Assembly: GCA_002104985.1 (NCBI GenBank) | Contig: MCGO01000023.1 | Coordinates: 310,001-374,000, forward strand | Direction: 5' to 3' | Origin: Rhizoclosmatium globosum | Lineage: Eukaryota; Chytridiomycota; Chytridiomycetes; Chytridiales; Chytriomycetaceae | Length of the DNA stretch: 64,000 bases | In this document: in pieces, positions 54,109 through 64,000 of the stretch | Numbering within the stretch: the first letter of the stretch is position 1 | Layout of the letters: each line of letters begins with the position of its first letter | The notes under the pieces: model-generated | The model's database searches: none | What the model saw: only the letters and a program-made list of their open reading frames with translations | Told to the model about the DNA's origin: nothing | Position numbers and translations under genes: made by a program

Positions 54109-57100
54109 TTAAAGCCGTACTGTTCCACACATACTGCAAGCGTTCTCATGTGCTCCATTATTGAAAGTGCATGACGAACAACTCCAATCCTTCAACCCCT
54201 CCATCGACATCTGCAACACTCTTTCCATCTCTTCATCTTCGTCGTTTATCAGCGGCCTCGCATCATTCATAGCGACATCAGCATCAGGTCCTTTGGTAGC
54301 AACTCCATTTCCAAAGCCCAACAAATTGGAACCAGCAAATCCCATTTCCTTTGACTGACCAGTGCGACCCATTTCATCATCATCAAACATCCAGCTTTTC
54401 TTCTCCGTCAGAAGCTTTACTTCAAAGACATCTGATGGATCTATTTCGAGTGCTTCGATTTTGAGGTTGTTGATGGTGAGTTCTTGACCGCGAAGATATA
54501 ATTGCTGGTGAATCGGAGGTACACTCCATTTGTCGGAGATCTATTTAAGCTTGGTCAGGGCTGCATACGTTTAAGAACAACTCACGTAAGTCTTCAAATC
54601 CAGCACACTTTTAGATTTATCAAGCCGAAACTCAAGCCACTTCTTTTCTTGCAATCGACGGCTTTGTCGCGCTGGAGTAACGTTTGACGCGGACTGAAAA
54701 GATGAAGCAGGTGCTTTTCGTTTTCCATTACGTTGTGGCGACTCTGTCAAATCAACTGGGCCATCCTCATTTTCATCCTCCTTCTCCGAAGCCAGCTTTT
54801 TCGCAGCTGGGGGAGAAGAGCTCTCCGAAATATTTCGGATTTTGATGAGAACATCTTTCTTGCTCCTGAATCTGTTTATGTCCATCTCTTAAGCACTGAG
54901 TTCACTGATTGGGATCTTTGTTACCTTTCCAATTTACATTCCCCGCAGACTTCCGGATATAGTTTGATAAACGCACCCCCATCAGGCTTCGCCTTTTTGG
55001 TACCTTCGATAATAAGATTCGTGTCATACCACTCATGCAGGTAATCCCAATCCGATTCGTTCAAAATCGCAAACTTGAAAGGGGATTTTTCTCCATCGCT
55101 TCCAAATGGATCAAAGCTTAGGTTTGAGTGCTCGCACAAGAATACTTTGTTATCAATTTCTCCTGGAGGGTCAACTTGGTTTGGGTCTTTGAGGAAACGA
55201 CGCCACTTTTCGATGAAAGCTATATCGTTTTTAGTATTTGGTCCTCCACGTAAAAAATAAAAATAAAACACGAACCTCCTGAAACAATGTAAAACTCGGT
55301 TAGTTTAGTCCCGATCGTAGTTGTCAAGCCCTTCATATCCGCCAGCTTCTTTAGCTTGGCCTACATTAAAACGAGGTTAAGGAAGGCTTCACTTCTTTAA
55401 ACACAAAAAATCACTTTTTCAAAAGCTGCCTTCTCACGCATTGCAGTTTTATCTTGAATTAGTTGCTCATGGTTTCCCTTACAAGTTCCACATTCCACTC
55501 GGTCGATTTTCGGCAAAAGCTCCAATTCGTTGTTAAGAATCAGTTTCAAGATATTAAATTCCTGAAGAAACGAAATTTAAACGAGGGGTTATAATAAAGT
55601 CACAAATAAACCTGTTGCGTGATTAATGTGCGACTCCTGATGTTCATGCTCAAGTTCCCATGTGGACATAAAACATGTCCCAAATATGGATCTGATGTAG
55701 GGGATGGCATTGTTGCATTTGAGTCCTTGAAGTTTGGGTTCTTCTTTTGAAATTCTACAAGATTTAAAGGAATCAGATCGACGAAAATTGAATCCGACTA
55801 CCAACCGTTCAGCCATGTACTTGACACCCAGCATTCATCAGGCGAGTCTTGAGCTTGCTGAGCCTCTGAAATATTACAGTTAAGAAGCAATCCAATTTCC
55901 TTATTACACAAACCTTTAAACATGGCCAAATTCTCTAAATGACTTGACGCAGACTTTCGTTCTGTAATACAACATCATCAGCGATACTAGTCGCGATTCT
56001 TCCAAAAATTAATCGTACCACCAAGAACAGATTCAGCGCAGTCCTCGCAGAAATCATCTTGAGTCAATTTTGGATTGAAACTGAATCCGTTATCCATCAA
56101 CATTTCGGCAGCATCCTTAATCGCGCGATAAAGTCGGTCAATTCATTTTCGGTGGTAGAGAGAAAAGAACTCACCACACTAATCCGTTTCGCTCCATTCA
56201 TTTTACGGAAATTCAACTTTCCATGTTCACACACTAAATCTGTATTATCGAATTCCTTGATAGTGGCTACCAAAGGTTTGCTGCCTTCAGTTTCGGGTTC
56301 TTTTCCCTTGTCGCCTTCTAATTCCTTTACATCTTCCCATTCGTCATCTGGCGGTACAACGCCCTCTCGAAACCATTCTCGAAGTGAATCTGAGTCGACA
56401 TAGTAGGAAGGTTCGTCATTGCTTGACACCTGCCCCTTGGTAACCAAGGTAAGACGAAGATTCTTCATTTCCTCGAATTCTTTGGCTAGAGCGTCTTGGC
56501 TGAAGTAAGAATTTTAAGTATGGATTATAAAGGAATATTAAATCGGCGTACCGCTTAGCAAAAGCATTTTTCTCTGCTTCAAACGTTGCATTCATGGCTT
56601 GTATTTGTTCCATCAAGGAAGAAGGCGGTTGACAATCGCCCATTGATTTCGAGTATGTTTCCACTCAGATTCTCGAGTGTATATCAGCATATACGCGACG
56701 GATGAGGTGAATATTCTTTCAGGGTGTTAGCGCGGCCAAACCATTCAACCAGGAAAACTGACTCACTTGCCGCCATCTCCGTCCGAAGTATCGTCTACCC
56801 TTCTCTTCTCAACGCGCGCCTTTTCCTTTTCCTTCCCCCTCTTTCGTTTCCCCACACTCTCCCCAACAACAACAACCTCATCATCCTCTTCATCGCCTTC
56901 AAAAATTTCCACCGCAGGCCCAGTCTCAACAACCTCAAACCCCACATCCACTTCCCGCGTAACAGTCTCGTCATTCAGCGTAAACCAATCCCCACTCCCC
57001 GGATCCCGAATCCTCGCAATGAAATGCCCCGCGTACGCACTAGACCCTTTATGCAACAACGCCCCCGTCAAGACATACTTTCCATCCTCCGAGTCCTCCA

Positions 57101-58512
57101 CACCACCACGTTCACAATACCGCGCCATATCAAGCCTTTCAGGGAACGCAATACTCGTCTTGACTTTCCGTTTCGTCTGTTTCTCAACGTCGTACACGAA
57201 CCGGAGGAGCTGGATGTTGAGGATGGGAGGGAGTTTTTCGAGACGGAGGTCACGCGTTGCAGGTTGTTTTGCGTTGCAGTCGCTGCAGAACCAGAGGTTT
57301 TTGGGGTCGTCAAGGTGTTCGTGGGATAGGTAGGTGGAGGAGAGGGAGTCGGCGAGGGTTCCTTTTTCGGTGATGCTGAGTTCGAGGTCGCGGAAGGGTT
57401 CGGAGCGGGGGTTTGAGGTTTTGCAGGTTTTGCAGGTTGTTGTGTAGCGGAGGGTCCTTCAAAGAGTGTTGGGATGAGATGTTGGATATGGGGTTGAGTC
57501 TGGGATGAGAGAAGGGTTTCCATGGTTGATGTAAAGAGTTTACTGAATCTGTTTGGAGGTTATTAGCGTAGTTATCTTGAATGATATACGTGACGAACTC
57601 TTGAGCATCTTGTTGAATGCCGGAATCGATCTTAAGGGAATCCACAAATTGGCGTGGATCATAGACGTTTTTGGATCCGTATTGCATGTATGCGAATACG
57701 ACTTGCAGGTTTCGAATGATCGCGTCGGCGTTCTGCAAGTCAATTAGATTTGATATCGCTCTGTCTGAAAAGGCAGAGAATTCCATAACGTTTGTGCTTC
57801 CAGTATTCCAGATGAATGTGATTCATGACTCACACTCTCCTCAATCACGCCCAATATCACATCCCCAAAAGACAGGCTCGCTCCTATTAAGTTGACACAT
57901 ACTTGATCGCAAAGACCCATTTGATATTGATAGACGGCGGCACGGAACGGAACCGTGTGAAACCAAAGTTGAAGGAGGGTATTCAAGTAGCACGTTGCAG
58001 CCAAGTTCTTGAGTCCAATCGGCAGATTCCCCTTCCGTTCCAGCGATTCAACATTATTATTCGAATCCAGTGATCTGTTTGCGATCTTGATGAAGGCGGC
58101 CTTTGCATCTGGAACGCCGTGTGAGTACGTGTACGACCACCACCAACACGAACACCTACTATTCGCGGACCACTTTGCGAGTGAAAAGCATCTGAGGCAA
58201 TTTGGGTTTGTTTTGCACTTTGACGGATTGCACAAGTTCGCCGGGATCCCTTTTGCGGCTTCTTTTTCGCTTTCGAATTCGGGTCGTCGTTTGAAAGAGA
58301 ACAGAAGAATCCGGTGAGAAAGAGGGTTTTGAGGGACTGGATTTGGTTTGTTTGGTTTGAATAAGTGGGACTGGATTCGATGGATTTGATGCTCACCCCG
58401 TCGCCTTCACTCTGACTCAGACTCAGTCCGACTTCAGCGGTCCTGGAACGGCTTTGCTGCTGCCACTCGCCGCCTTGGATTCAAAGAAGTCGCTCAGGCT
58501 CGTCTGCTGCAT
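54109..58512 (-). CDS. USP48: Ubiquitin carboxyl-terminal hydrolase 48-like (USP48)
   Basis: Large minus-strand gene with many short introns; exon ends only partly resolved. N-terminus near 58512 (MQQTSLSDFFESKAA), zinc-like NLCNPSKCKTNPNCLRC, Cys box GLKNLAATCYLNTLLQLWF, QQDAQEF, FEGPLRYTTTCKTC, WFCSDCNAKQPATRDLRLEK, LNIQLLRFVYD, His box HKGSSAYAGHFIARIRDP with WFTLNDETVT. Then DUSP-type repeats (for example LCEHSNLSFDP...WYDTNLIIEG), a ubiquitin-like segment (QQLYLRGQELTINNLKIEAL) and a C-terminal RanBP2-type zinc finger W-x-C-x2-C-x10-C-x2-C (54112-54190). The Cys box matches USP48 more than other USPs. Frame between 58512 and about 58330 needs one base. Confidence 0.88.
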
Positions 58513-58591
58513 CTCTGACAACTTCAACATAAACTGGCGGGTTCTATCGCGTACTTTTATCAATTATAAAACAAGACAAAATAAATACGAT

Positions 58592-59889
58592 TTAGTTGTC
58601 AGAAACTTTGAATTCGTTTGCTGGTTGTAACGCCATTCCTCCTTGACCCCCCAATGTAACTTCGCTATGAGCCCGTCCTGCCTCAATACCACCAGCTTCA
58701 CTTGTACCCAACACAATAGCAAGCTTGCGATTATAAAAGCTTCTGCACCACGTGCAAAATAGACAAGTCCCAATAACACGGCACTTCAATCAAGGGCCCA
58801 ATGACAGCACTAAAAGCCTCCTTGGAATCAATGCCATACGTGGCAACTGCCACCGCAATAGCTAACTCGAAATTGTTCCCTGCAGCAGTAAAACTTTGGT
58901 GACGGCGATAGGATATGGGGACTTTGTAATGTACAAGGACGCAACAAATGTTCCCGAAAACAGAATGGCAAAGTAGAGCAACAGCGGAACAGCGGTTCGA
59001 AGTGCGTTTGGAATATTGTGAATAATGGTGTCTCCCTGTTATTATTTTAAGTTAAATACTCGTCGTAGATGAGATAACCTCACTTACTTGTAAAACAAAC
59101 ATGACAACAATCGTGTACAACACCCAATCAGAGCTTGTGGCCCAATAAAAGGCAAAAACTTGTTATCGTACCAGTCCTCCCATTTCGTCAAGTGACGAAG
59201 TATGAATCGAGTCACCATTCCACCAGCTAATGGAATGCCCAAGAAAATGAAGACAGAACGAACAGTCAGCCACATGGACACCATCCCTCCATCCGATCCA
59301 CTAATCGTCACCGACAAGAAATACACAACAGGGCCGTACAAGAACAACTGAATAAACGCGTTGATGGCAACAAGAATCGCACACCATTCACTATCCCCAC
59401 ACGCCAGTTGATTCCAAATCAGAACCATGGCGATACATCGAGCCGCCCCAATCATGATTACACCCGTCCGTTCATGTGGGAGATCCGGAAGTGTGGCCCA
59501 CGCAAGACCCGTCATAATCAACGGCGCCACAATAACATTGATCAAGAGAGAGAAGAGAATGACTTTCTTTGCGTCTCGGTGCGAGAGGATCGAGTACAGT
59601 GATTCGTACTTGACTTTGCTGTTCCAAGTTTATCAATGTGTCAGCAGTTTTCACTCGACACTACCACAGTTTAAAGCCAACTTTGCACTCACCAGAGCAC
59701 TGGATACATCATCCACAGAAGACCGACAAAGATGGGCACAGATACATCGGCAATCGAACCAGAGTTGAGGTTGGTTGCGGCAGACGGGACATAGTGGCCA
59801 ATCAGAGTGCCGAGAACCATCGCAAGGAGAATGTTGACAGGAAGAAGGCGGTCCAGCCAGGACAGCTGCACTTTGGTCGTCTCTGACAT
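58592..59889 (-). CDS. ACR3: Arsenite efflux transporter ACR3
   Basis: Minus strand, from [28 protein letters not shown] fold: [47 protein letters not shown], then the ACR3 signature [17 protein letters not shown] with the As(III)-binding Cys, [15 protein letters not shown] and [15 protein letters not shown]. Extrudes As(III) (and often Sb(III)) at plasma membrane or vacuole. The frame is lost by one base at GGG near 59128, TTTT near 58891, CC near 58789 and TTTT near 58736; otherwise all motifs are present. Introns: one near 59620-59690, one near 59039-59088. Confidence 0.9.
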
Positions 59890-60059
59890 ACGATTTAGGG
59901 GTTATTCGAGGCAAGATCGTTTCTGGCTTGTTGCGATTTTTGCTACTGAAATTACACATAATCATAAAATCAGAAATATCAATATATCAAATCACCATTC
60001 TGTATCACTGTATCATTATTAGTGTGATATCACGAGTCGTCGAAGGATGTTGTTGGCTC

Positions 60060-60545
60060 TGTTGTGTCATCGGAAATCAGCCTTGTGCTTGTGCCTAGTA
60101 GCAAAGGGAGTGAAGCACAAAACATTCTTATTCATGACAAGGTACATATTTATTTCATTGTGCTAAAACTCAAACGCTTTCAGGTAGGAAGTGTTCACCT
60201 GAGTCCAGAACTTCATCACATTCCACAAGCTTTTCATAATTCATTGCATTGTCGCCCATATTGAACAGCTGCCTTGTCACAAAATGAAATATTGCTCTGC
60301 AGGACCGTAGATACGCTGCATCAACTTCCACATGCCAGAGCCATGGCATCAGTCAATTTTTGGGCATCCAAACCCCACTCAACCATGAAAGGAACGAAGA
60401 TTGTGTCGGTTAGAGACTGCTGCTGCGGCCAGAAGAAACTCAAGGTTATGATCATAATCAACGTCAAGGAGGCGGGAATACAGGTGTCGAAGAATGCTGA
60501 GTAAAGAATCTCAATCATTTTTGCTTCGTTCGAGTTTCCTGGTTA
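60060..60545 (-). CDS. Small hydrophobic hypothetical protein
   Basis: A frame from 60518 (MIEILYSAFFDTCIPASLTL) has one membrane-like stretch (LIMIITLSFFWP) then ALACGS and a stop. In another frame the sequence continues with FNMGDNAMNYEK, so an intron or frame error may split a longer gene. No family recognised. It may be real but is the weakest gene call here. Confidence 0.3.
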
Positions 60546-60622
60546 CGATGTCGCCATCCACAAATCGAAAATCAAAAATATAACACGATTTTATGATTTC
60601 TTTTTCTAATCTGTTCAGTCCG

Positions 60623-62846
60623 CTACTTTCCAATGGGTTTTGCAATAACCAGTTTCCGAAGATTGTAATAAGCTAACCCAATCAACGATATCATAATCAA
60701 CAGTAAAATCAAACAGCAATGAGTAACATTCAGCTGTTCGTCTCCAAAAAGACTGTCAATGAGCTTATCACCCGCTGAAGTTCCCCCCAACTGGGAACGA
60801 ATTGCACCTTCAAAGGCGTACTTCATAGGCGAGACATATTTGATCCAGCGGAGCCACACTGGAATTTGAGAAGTGTTGACAAAGAATCCCGAAAAAAGCT
60901 AATAGTTGTATTTAGAATCGGAATTGCTTACAGCAGCAGCATTGACTCACCATCATTGGCATCAAAATCAAAGGTACAGCCAAAAGAGCAACTTCCAAGT
61001 TTGGGAAAGAACATGCACAGCACACTCCAATGGAGAATCCAACAAACGAAGCAAGAATAACAATTCCAATCAATGTAAAGTACCTCCCAACATCGTTAGA
61101 CATTCCGACCATGAAGTAAATGACTGTGATTTGCGCCCACGGGAACAAATTTGGAGTGGAATCTCAACTCCTACTTTGGTCAAGAAGTATGCAGGGAGCG
61201 AGTAATATCCTGCTCCATATTCGCGCATAAAGACGTGTTTCGCTTTTCCAAACACCATAAGGTTTTCCTTCGTTGATTGTTAGCTGTTTCATCATTCTGA
61301 AAGAAGACTACCAACCTGACTAACACTGAATATACCGTTGATGCTGACAAAGAACAAAACACCCATCGCATTCTGCAAGGCTACATTTTCTGCTTGTCCG
61401 TTTTGTTTGAGATAAATCAAACCAATGATTATCCCAATAACGGTATATTGCACTGTTCGTTGTCTCAAAATCATGGGATTCCTGAAACTGTTTCTACTCT
61501 CTCGCCCCAATAGGTACATGCACTGCGTCCCAAAACTCGCCAAAGTACGTTTTGCATCTTCCGAGATCCCTGCAGTACAAGGCGCCTCCACAGCAGCCGT
61601 AATCAACTTACAAGCATCACTTTCAGGCCAAAGTCCCAACAACCGCTCAATACGGTCGCGATTACTTTCTCCATCGACGCGCTGTACGAGTACTTCCACA
61701 CTTCCGGATTCTTCTTGCAGAGGGATCAAACTCAATTCGTCTTCGTTGTTGACAATGTGGTAAAAGAAAAAGTCGGCGGGGTTGCTGGTTTTGGGGCACG
61801 GGTAGCCCACGCGTTTGAAGTAAGCGATGGCGTCGTGTGCAGGTCCTTGTACATGATTCTTCCGTCCGCGAGGAGAAGAAGGTCGTCGAAGAGATGGTAG
61901 ATTTCCGAGGAAGGTTGGTGAATGGTTGCGACGATTGTGCGGCCGTCGTTATGAGCGATTGATCGAAGAGTTTGGATGACAGAGAACGCAGTGAAAGTGT
62001 CGAGACCAGAGGTTGGTTCGTCTAAGAAGAGAACTTGTGGGTTGGTTACCATTTCCTGGTTGAAGAACGAAGAGTCAGATGAGTAATATAATAAAAAGGA
62101 AGGATGAATACCATAGCCATGGCACAACGTTTTCTTTCTCCACCACTAACACCTTTGATGTGCGTGTCTCCGATAATGGTATCGCGACACTTTCCAAGAT
62201 TTAACTCTTCAATGATTTGATTCACGCGTTTTGTTCGTTCTTCAGGAGACACAGATTTAGGGAGACGCAAAGTTGCACTCATAGTGATTGCTTCCGTGAC
62301 AGTCATTGTGGAGAGAATGACATCGTCTTGGAATACAAACCCTGAGATGTCCTTCATTTGAGAGCCGGTGACAGGAACTGAGTTGACGGAAATTTGGCCT
62401 GTCTGAGATCCAATTTTCATTTCGCCAGCTGACGTGAGTCAGTCGTCGATCTTGTTGCGTTAATACTCACCAAGCAAGTTGAGGAAACTGGTTTTACCAG
62501 CGCCTGACGCGCCCATCACGGCTGTGAAGCGTCTTGGTTTAAAGATCTAGATTGTAATGTGAATATGATTTGCTTTGAAGAACTGTGAACTTACGCCTGT
62601 GATATTCTGAACAAAATGGGACGAAAGGATTCCGCCATATCGTTAGCAAATTAAGATCGTGATTCAAGTATACAAACCTTGAGGATAGTTTTCTCCGTGA
62701 CTACCTGAGCATAAGGGATGAATCAGACGTTGTATTAGGCTCGGCTTGGCGACACGCACCTTCTTCCGCCCTTCTTTGCTTGTTATCGGAACTGTGAAGC
62801 ATAGGTCTTTGAAAACAATCTGGCATTCTGCAGCTGTTGATCCCAT
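60623..62846 (-). CDS. ABCG (WHITE-type) half-transporter
   Basis: Minus strand from [20 protein letters not shown] at 62846. [12 protein letters not shown] (Walker A), [17 protein letters not shown] (Q-loop), [13 protein letters not shown] (signature), [12 protein letters not shown] (Walker B), [21 protein letters not shown]: six spans with [70 protein letters not shown], ending [10 protein letters not shown]. Half-transporters dimerise to move lipids or xenobiotics. Introns are short; one carries a (GCT)n run at 60940. Frame losses of one base at AAGGA near 61845 and ATTTG near 61152. Confidence 0.9.
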
Positions 62847-62960
62847 GAGCGAGTGGTTTCAAAGAAGGATTTGTCAACAATTAGGATTGTCAAAGACCAG
62901 TTGTGAAAAACAGATTAAACAAAGTATACATCTATTGGGTATATGACGGCGGTGCCGCTT

Positions 62961-63469
62961 CTATCTCGAGTGCAAACTTCTCAGAGCTTCTTCAATTCTC
63001 AGCCGTTCCCCAGTTCGCTCGATTTTAAGTACATTTGCAATCTGCTCAATTGATATCAGCATCAAACCCTCCCATCAATATCTTCTTTGTATTATTATTT
63101 GTGAGAAACATTCGGTGAAACGTACATCCTCACCAATGACACACTGGCGGTCCTTTGGCTGCCTCCATTATTTAAAACCCATCGAGCCACAAATGCAGCC
63201 GACCAAGTCACGGGATTCGATGACATAGCAGCGCCAGGCTCTTTCTTCTCTTGAAAAATTTCTGGTGACAGTTGCTGAAGCTGATGGATTCCGTCCCAAA
63301 TGGATGGTTTGCGTTCATTCTCTGATTGTTCTGACAATATGGTTACTTCATTCGGTGCATCTGACAACACGCTGGTTTCATCTGGCGACTTTGTCGTAAT
63401 TGGTCGATGCTGTTGGTCCTGAATACAGGCCCGGAGCATCTGGACAGGAATAGGAATCTTTTTCGGCAT
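62961..63469 (-). CDS. SAM-domain protein, member 1
   Basis: Minus strand from MPKKIPIPVQMLRACIQDQQ at 63469. After a Ser-rich linker: VTWSAAFVARWVLNNGGSQR (SAM helix 1-2), an intron around 63140-63090, then DIDGR and LMLISIEQIANVLKIERTGE, RLRIEEALRSL, the last SAM helices. Needs one base restored at GTTTG near 63065. SAM domains mediate protein-protein or RNA contacts. The neighbouring gene encodes a close relative. Confidence 0.7.
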
Positions 63470-63627
63470 TAATAAAAGGATACAGTCCTTGGGGCTGGCA
63501 TGGTATCATCGACTTGACGTAGCCTAGAGCTGTTATTTCGGCTGAAATACTTGACAATTCTCATTTCAGCCCATAAGTCATGAAAAATAGTATTGATAAG
63601 AATAGGGTATCAAATATTTCAGAAGTT

Positions 63628-64000
63628 TTAAAAGTAAGGGGTATACGATGGTGGATTCGCGTCTTGCTCTCCACACAGCTTTTCATGCGCCTCTTCAATT
63701 CTTAATCTCTCCCCTGTCTTTTCAATTTTCAATACAGTCACTATATCTTGGCTTCTGATTCTCATCAGAGCTCGACCGTCAATGTCCTCCTCCAGAGCTA
63801 CGTCTGCAGTTTTTGGCTTCCGCCACTGCTCAAGATCCAGGCCGCGACAGCTTTTGTCGACCAGTTTTGCGGATTTTGTGGTCTCTCTCTTGGCATGGAC
63901 TGCTGTTTGATGTTGTTGACGATGGTGGCCTGCATTTCTTGGAAGATGGAACCTTTTCGTGAACGAGCCGGGGTTGATGAATCTGCTTGGAGGGGATCCA
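63628..64000 (-). CDS. SAM-domain protein, member 2 (runs off the right edge)
   Basis: Minus strand, entering from beyond 64000. STKAVAAWILSSGGSQK, TADVALEEDIDGRALMRIRS, QDIVTVLKIEKTGERLRIEE and AHEKLCGEQDANPPS to a stop at 63628. The SAM domain is continuous except for one frame change in the AAAGC/AAAACT region near 63800-63815. Strong similarity to member 1 in the last helix (KIE-R/K-TGERLRIEEA) shows a tandem duplication. Confidence 0.7.
   Translation of the reverse strand, partial: GSPPSRFINPGSFTKRFHLPRNAGHHRQQHQTAVHAKRETTKSAKLVDKSCRGLDLEQWRKPKTADVALEEDIDGRALMRIRSQDIVTVLKIEKTGERLRIEEAHEKLCGEQDANPPSYTPYF

Noticed and set aside
56763..57529. Pro/Ser-rich plus- and minus-strand frames of 150-200 codons
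   Set aside because: They are shadows of the USP48 catalytic exon, whose true frame carries the USP motifs.

Overview
The window reads as nuclear DNA of a fungus, most likely a zoosporic (chytrid-type) one. Genes are broken by many 41-100 bp GT-AG introns, spacing is tight, and the gene set is eukaryotic: U5 snRNP GTPase, eS26, ATP synthase subunit 4, kinesin-8, USP48. Two Crinkler-type proteins and an alpha-kinase suggest an early-diverging lineage. The lineage call is inference from gene content; no marker phylogeny was run.

Layout. 0-8.7 kb is a transposon graveyard: a decayed pogo/Tc1-type element (403-4002) carrying a nested 1.43-kb non-autonomous element, a PIF/Harbinger remnant, and unassigned DNA. 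8.8-21.9 kb holds a zeta-class GST, a seven-TM protein, Xaa-Pro aminopeptidase A, Crinkler A (HNH type), a second copy of the 1.4-kb element, a zinc-motif/alpha-kinase gene and SNU114. 22.04-32.83 kb is a young complete LTR retrotransposon. 32.8-64 kb is gene-dense: Crinkler B, kinesin-8, three small membrane proteins, aminopeptidase B, an ACT-domain protein, ATP4, RPS26, a Dus, two unknowns, a phosphate permease, a large Ser-rich protein, USP48, ACR3, an ABCG half-transporter and two SAM-domain genes.

The most unusual object is the retrotransposon (sense strand is minus). Its Pol carries an apparently intact AP-endonuclease-type (EEP) domain, normally a LINE feature, ahead of Ty3-like RT, RNase H and a DDE integrase. 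Its 1.49-kb LTR contains a block series E-A-D-B-C twice: once with GT...AG segments between blocks and once without them. That is what an unspliced and a spliced copy of one leader would look like side by side. The element entered the last codons of Crinkler B, and a 426-bp TA-flanked MITE later entered only its 5' LTR.

Several conserved genes (Dus, ACR3, ABCG, a 4-TM protein, a coiled-coil gene, a SAM gene) show single-base frame losses, mostly at or beside short homopolymers. This looks more like consensus error in a long-read assembly than decay, so reading frames in the right half should be treated with care.
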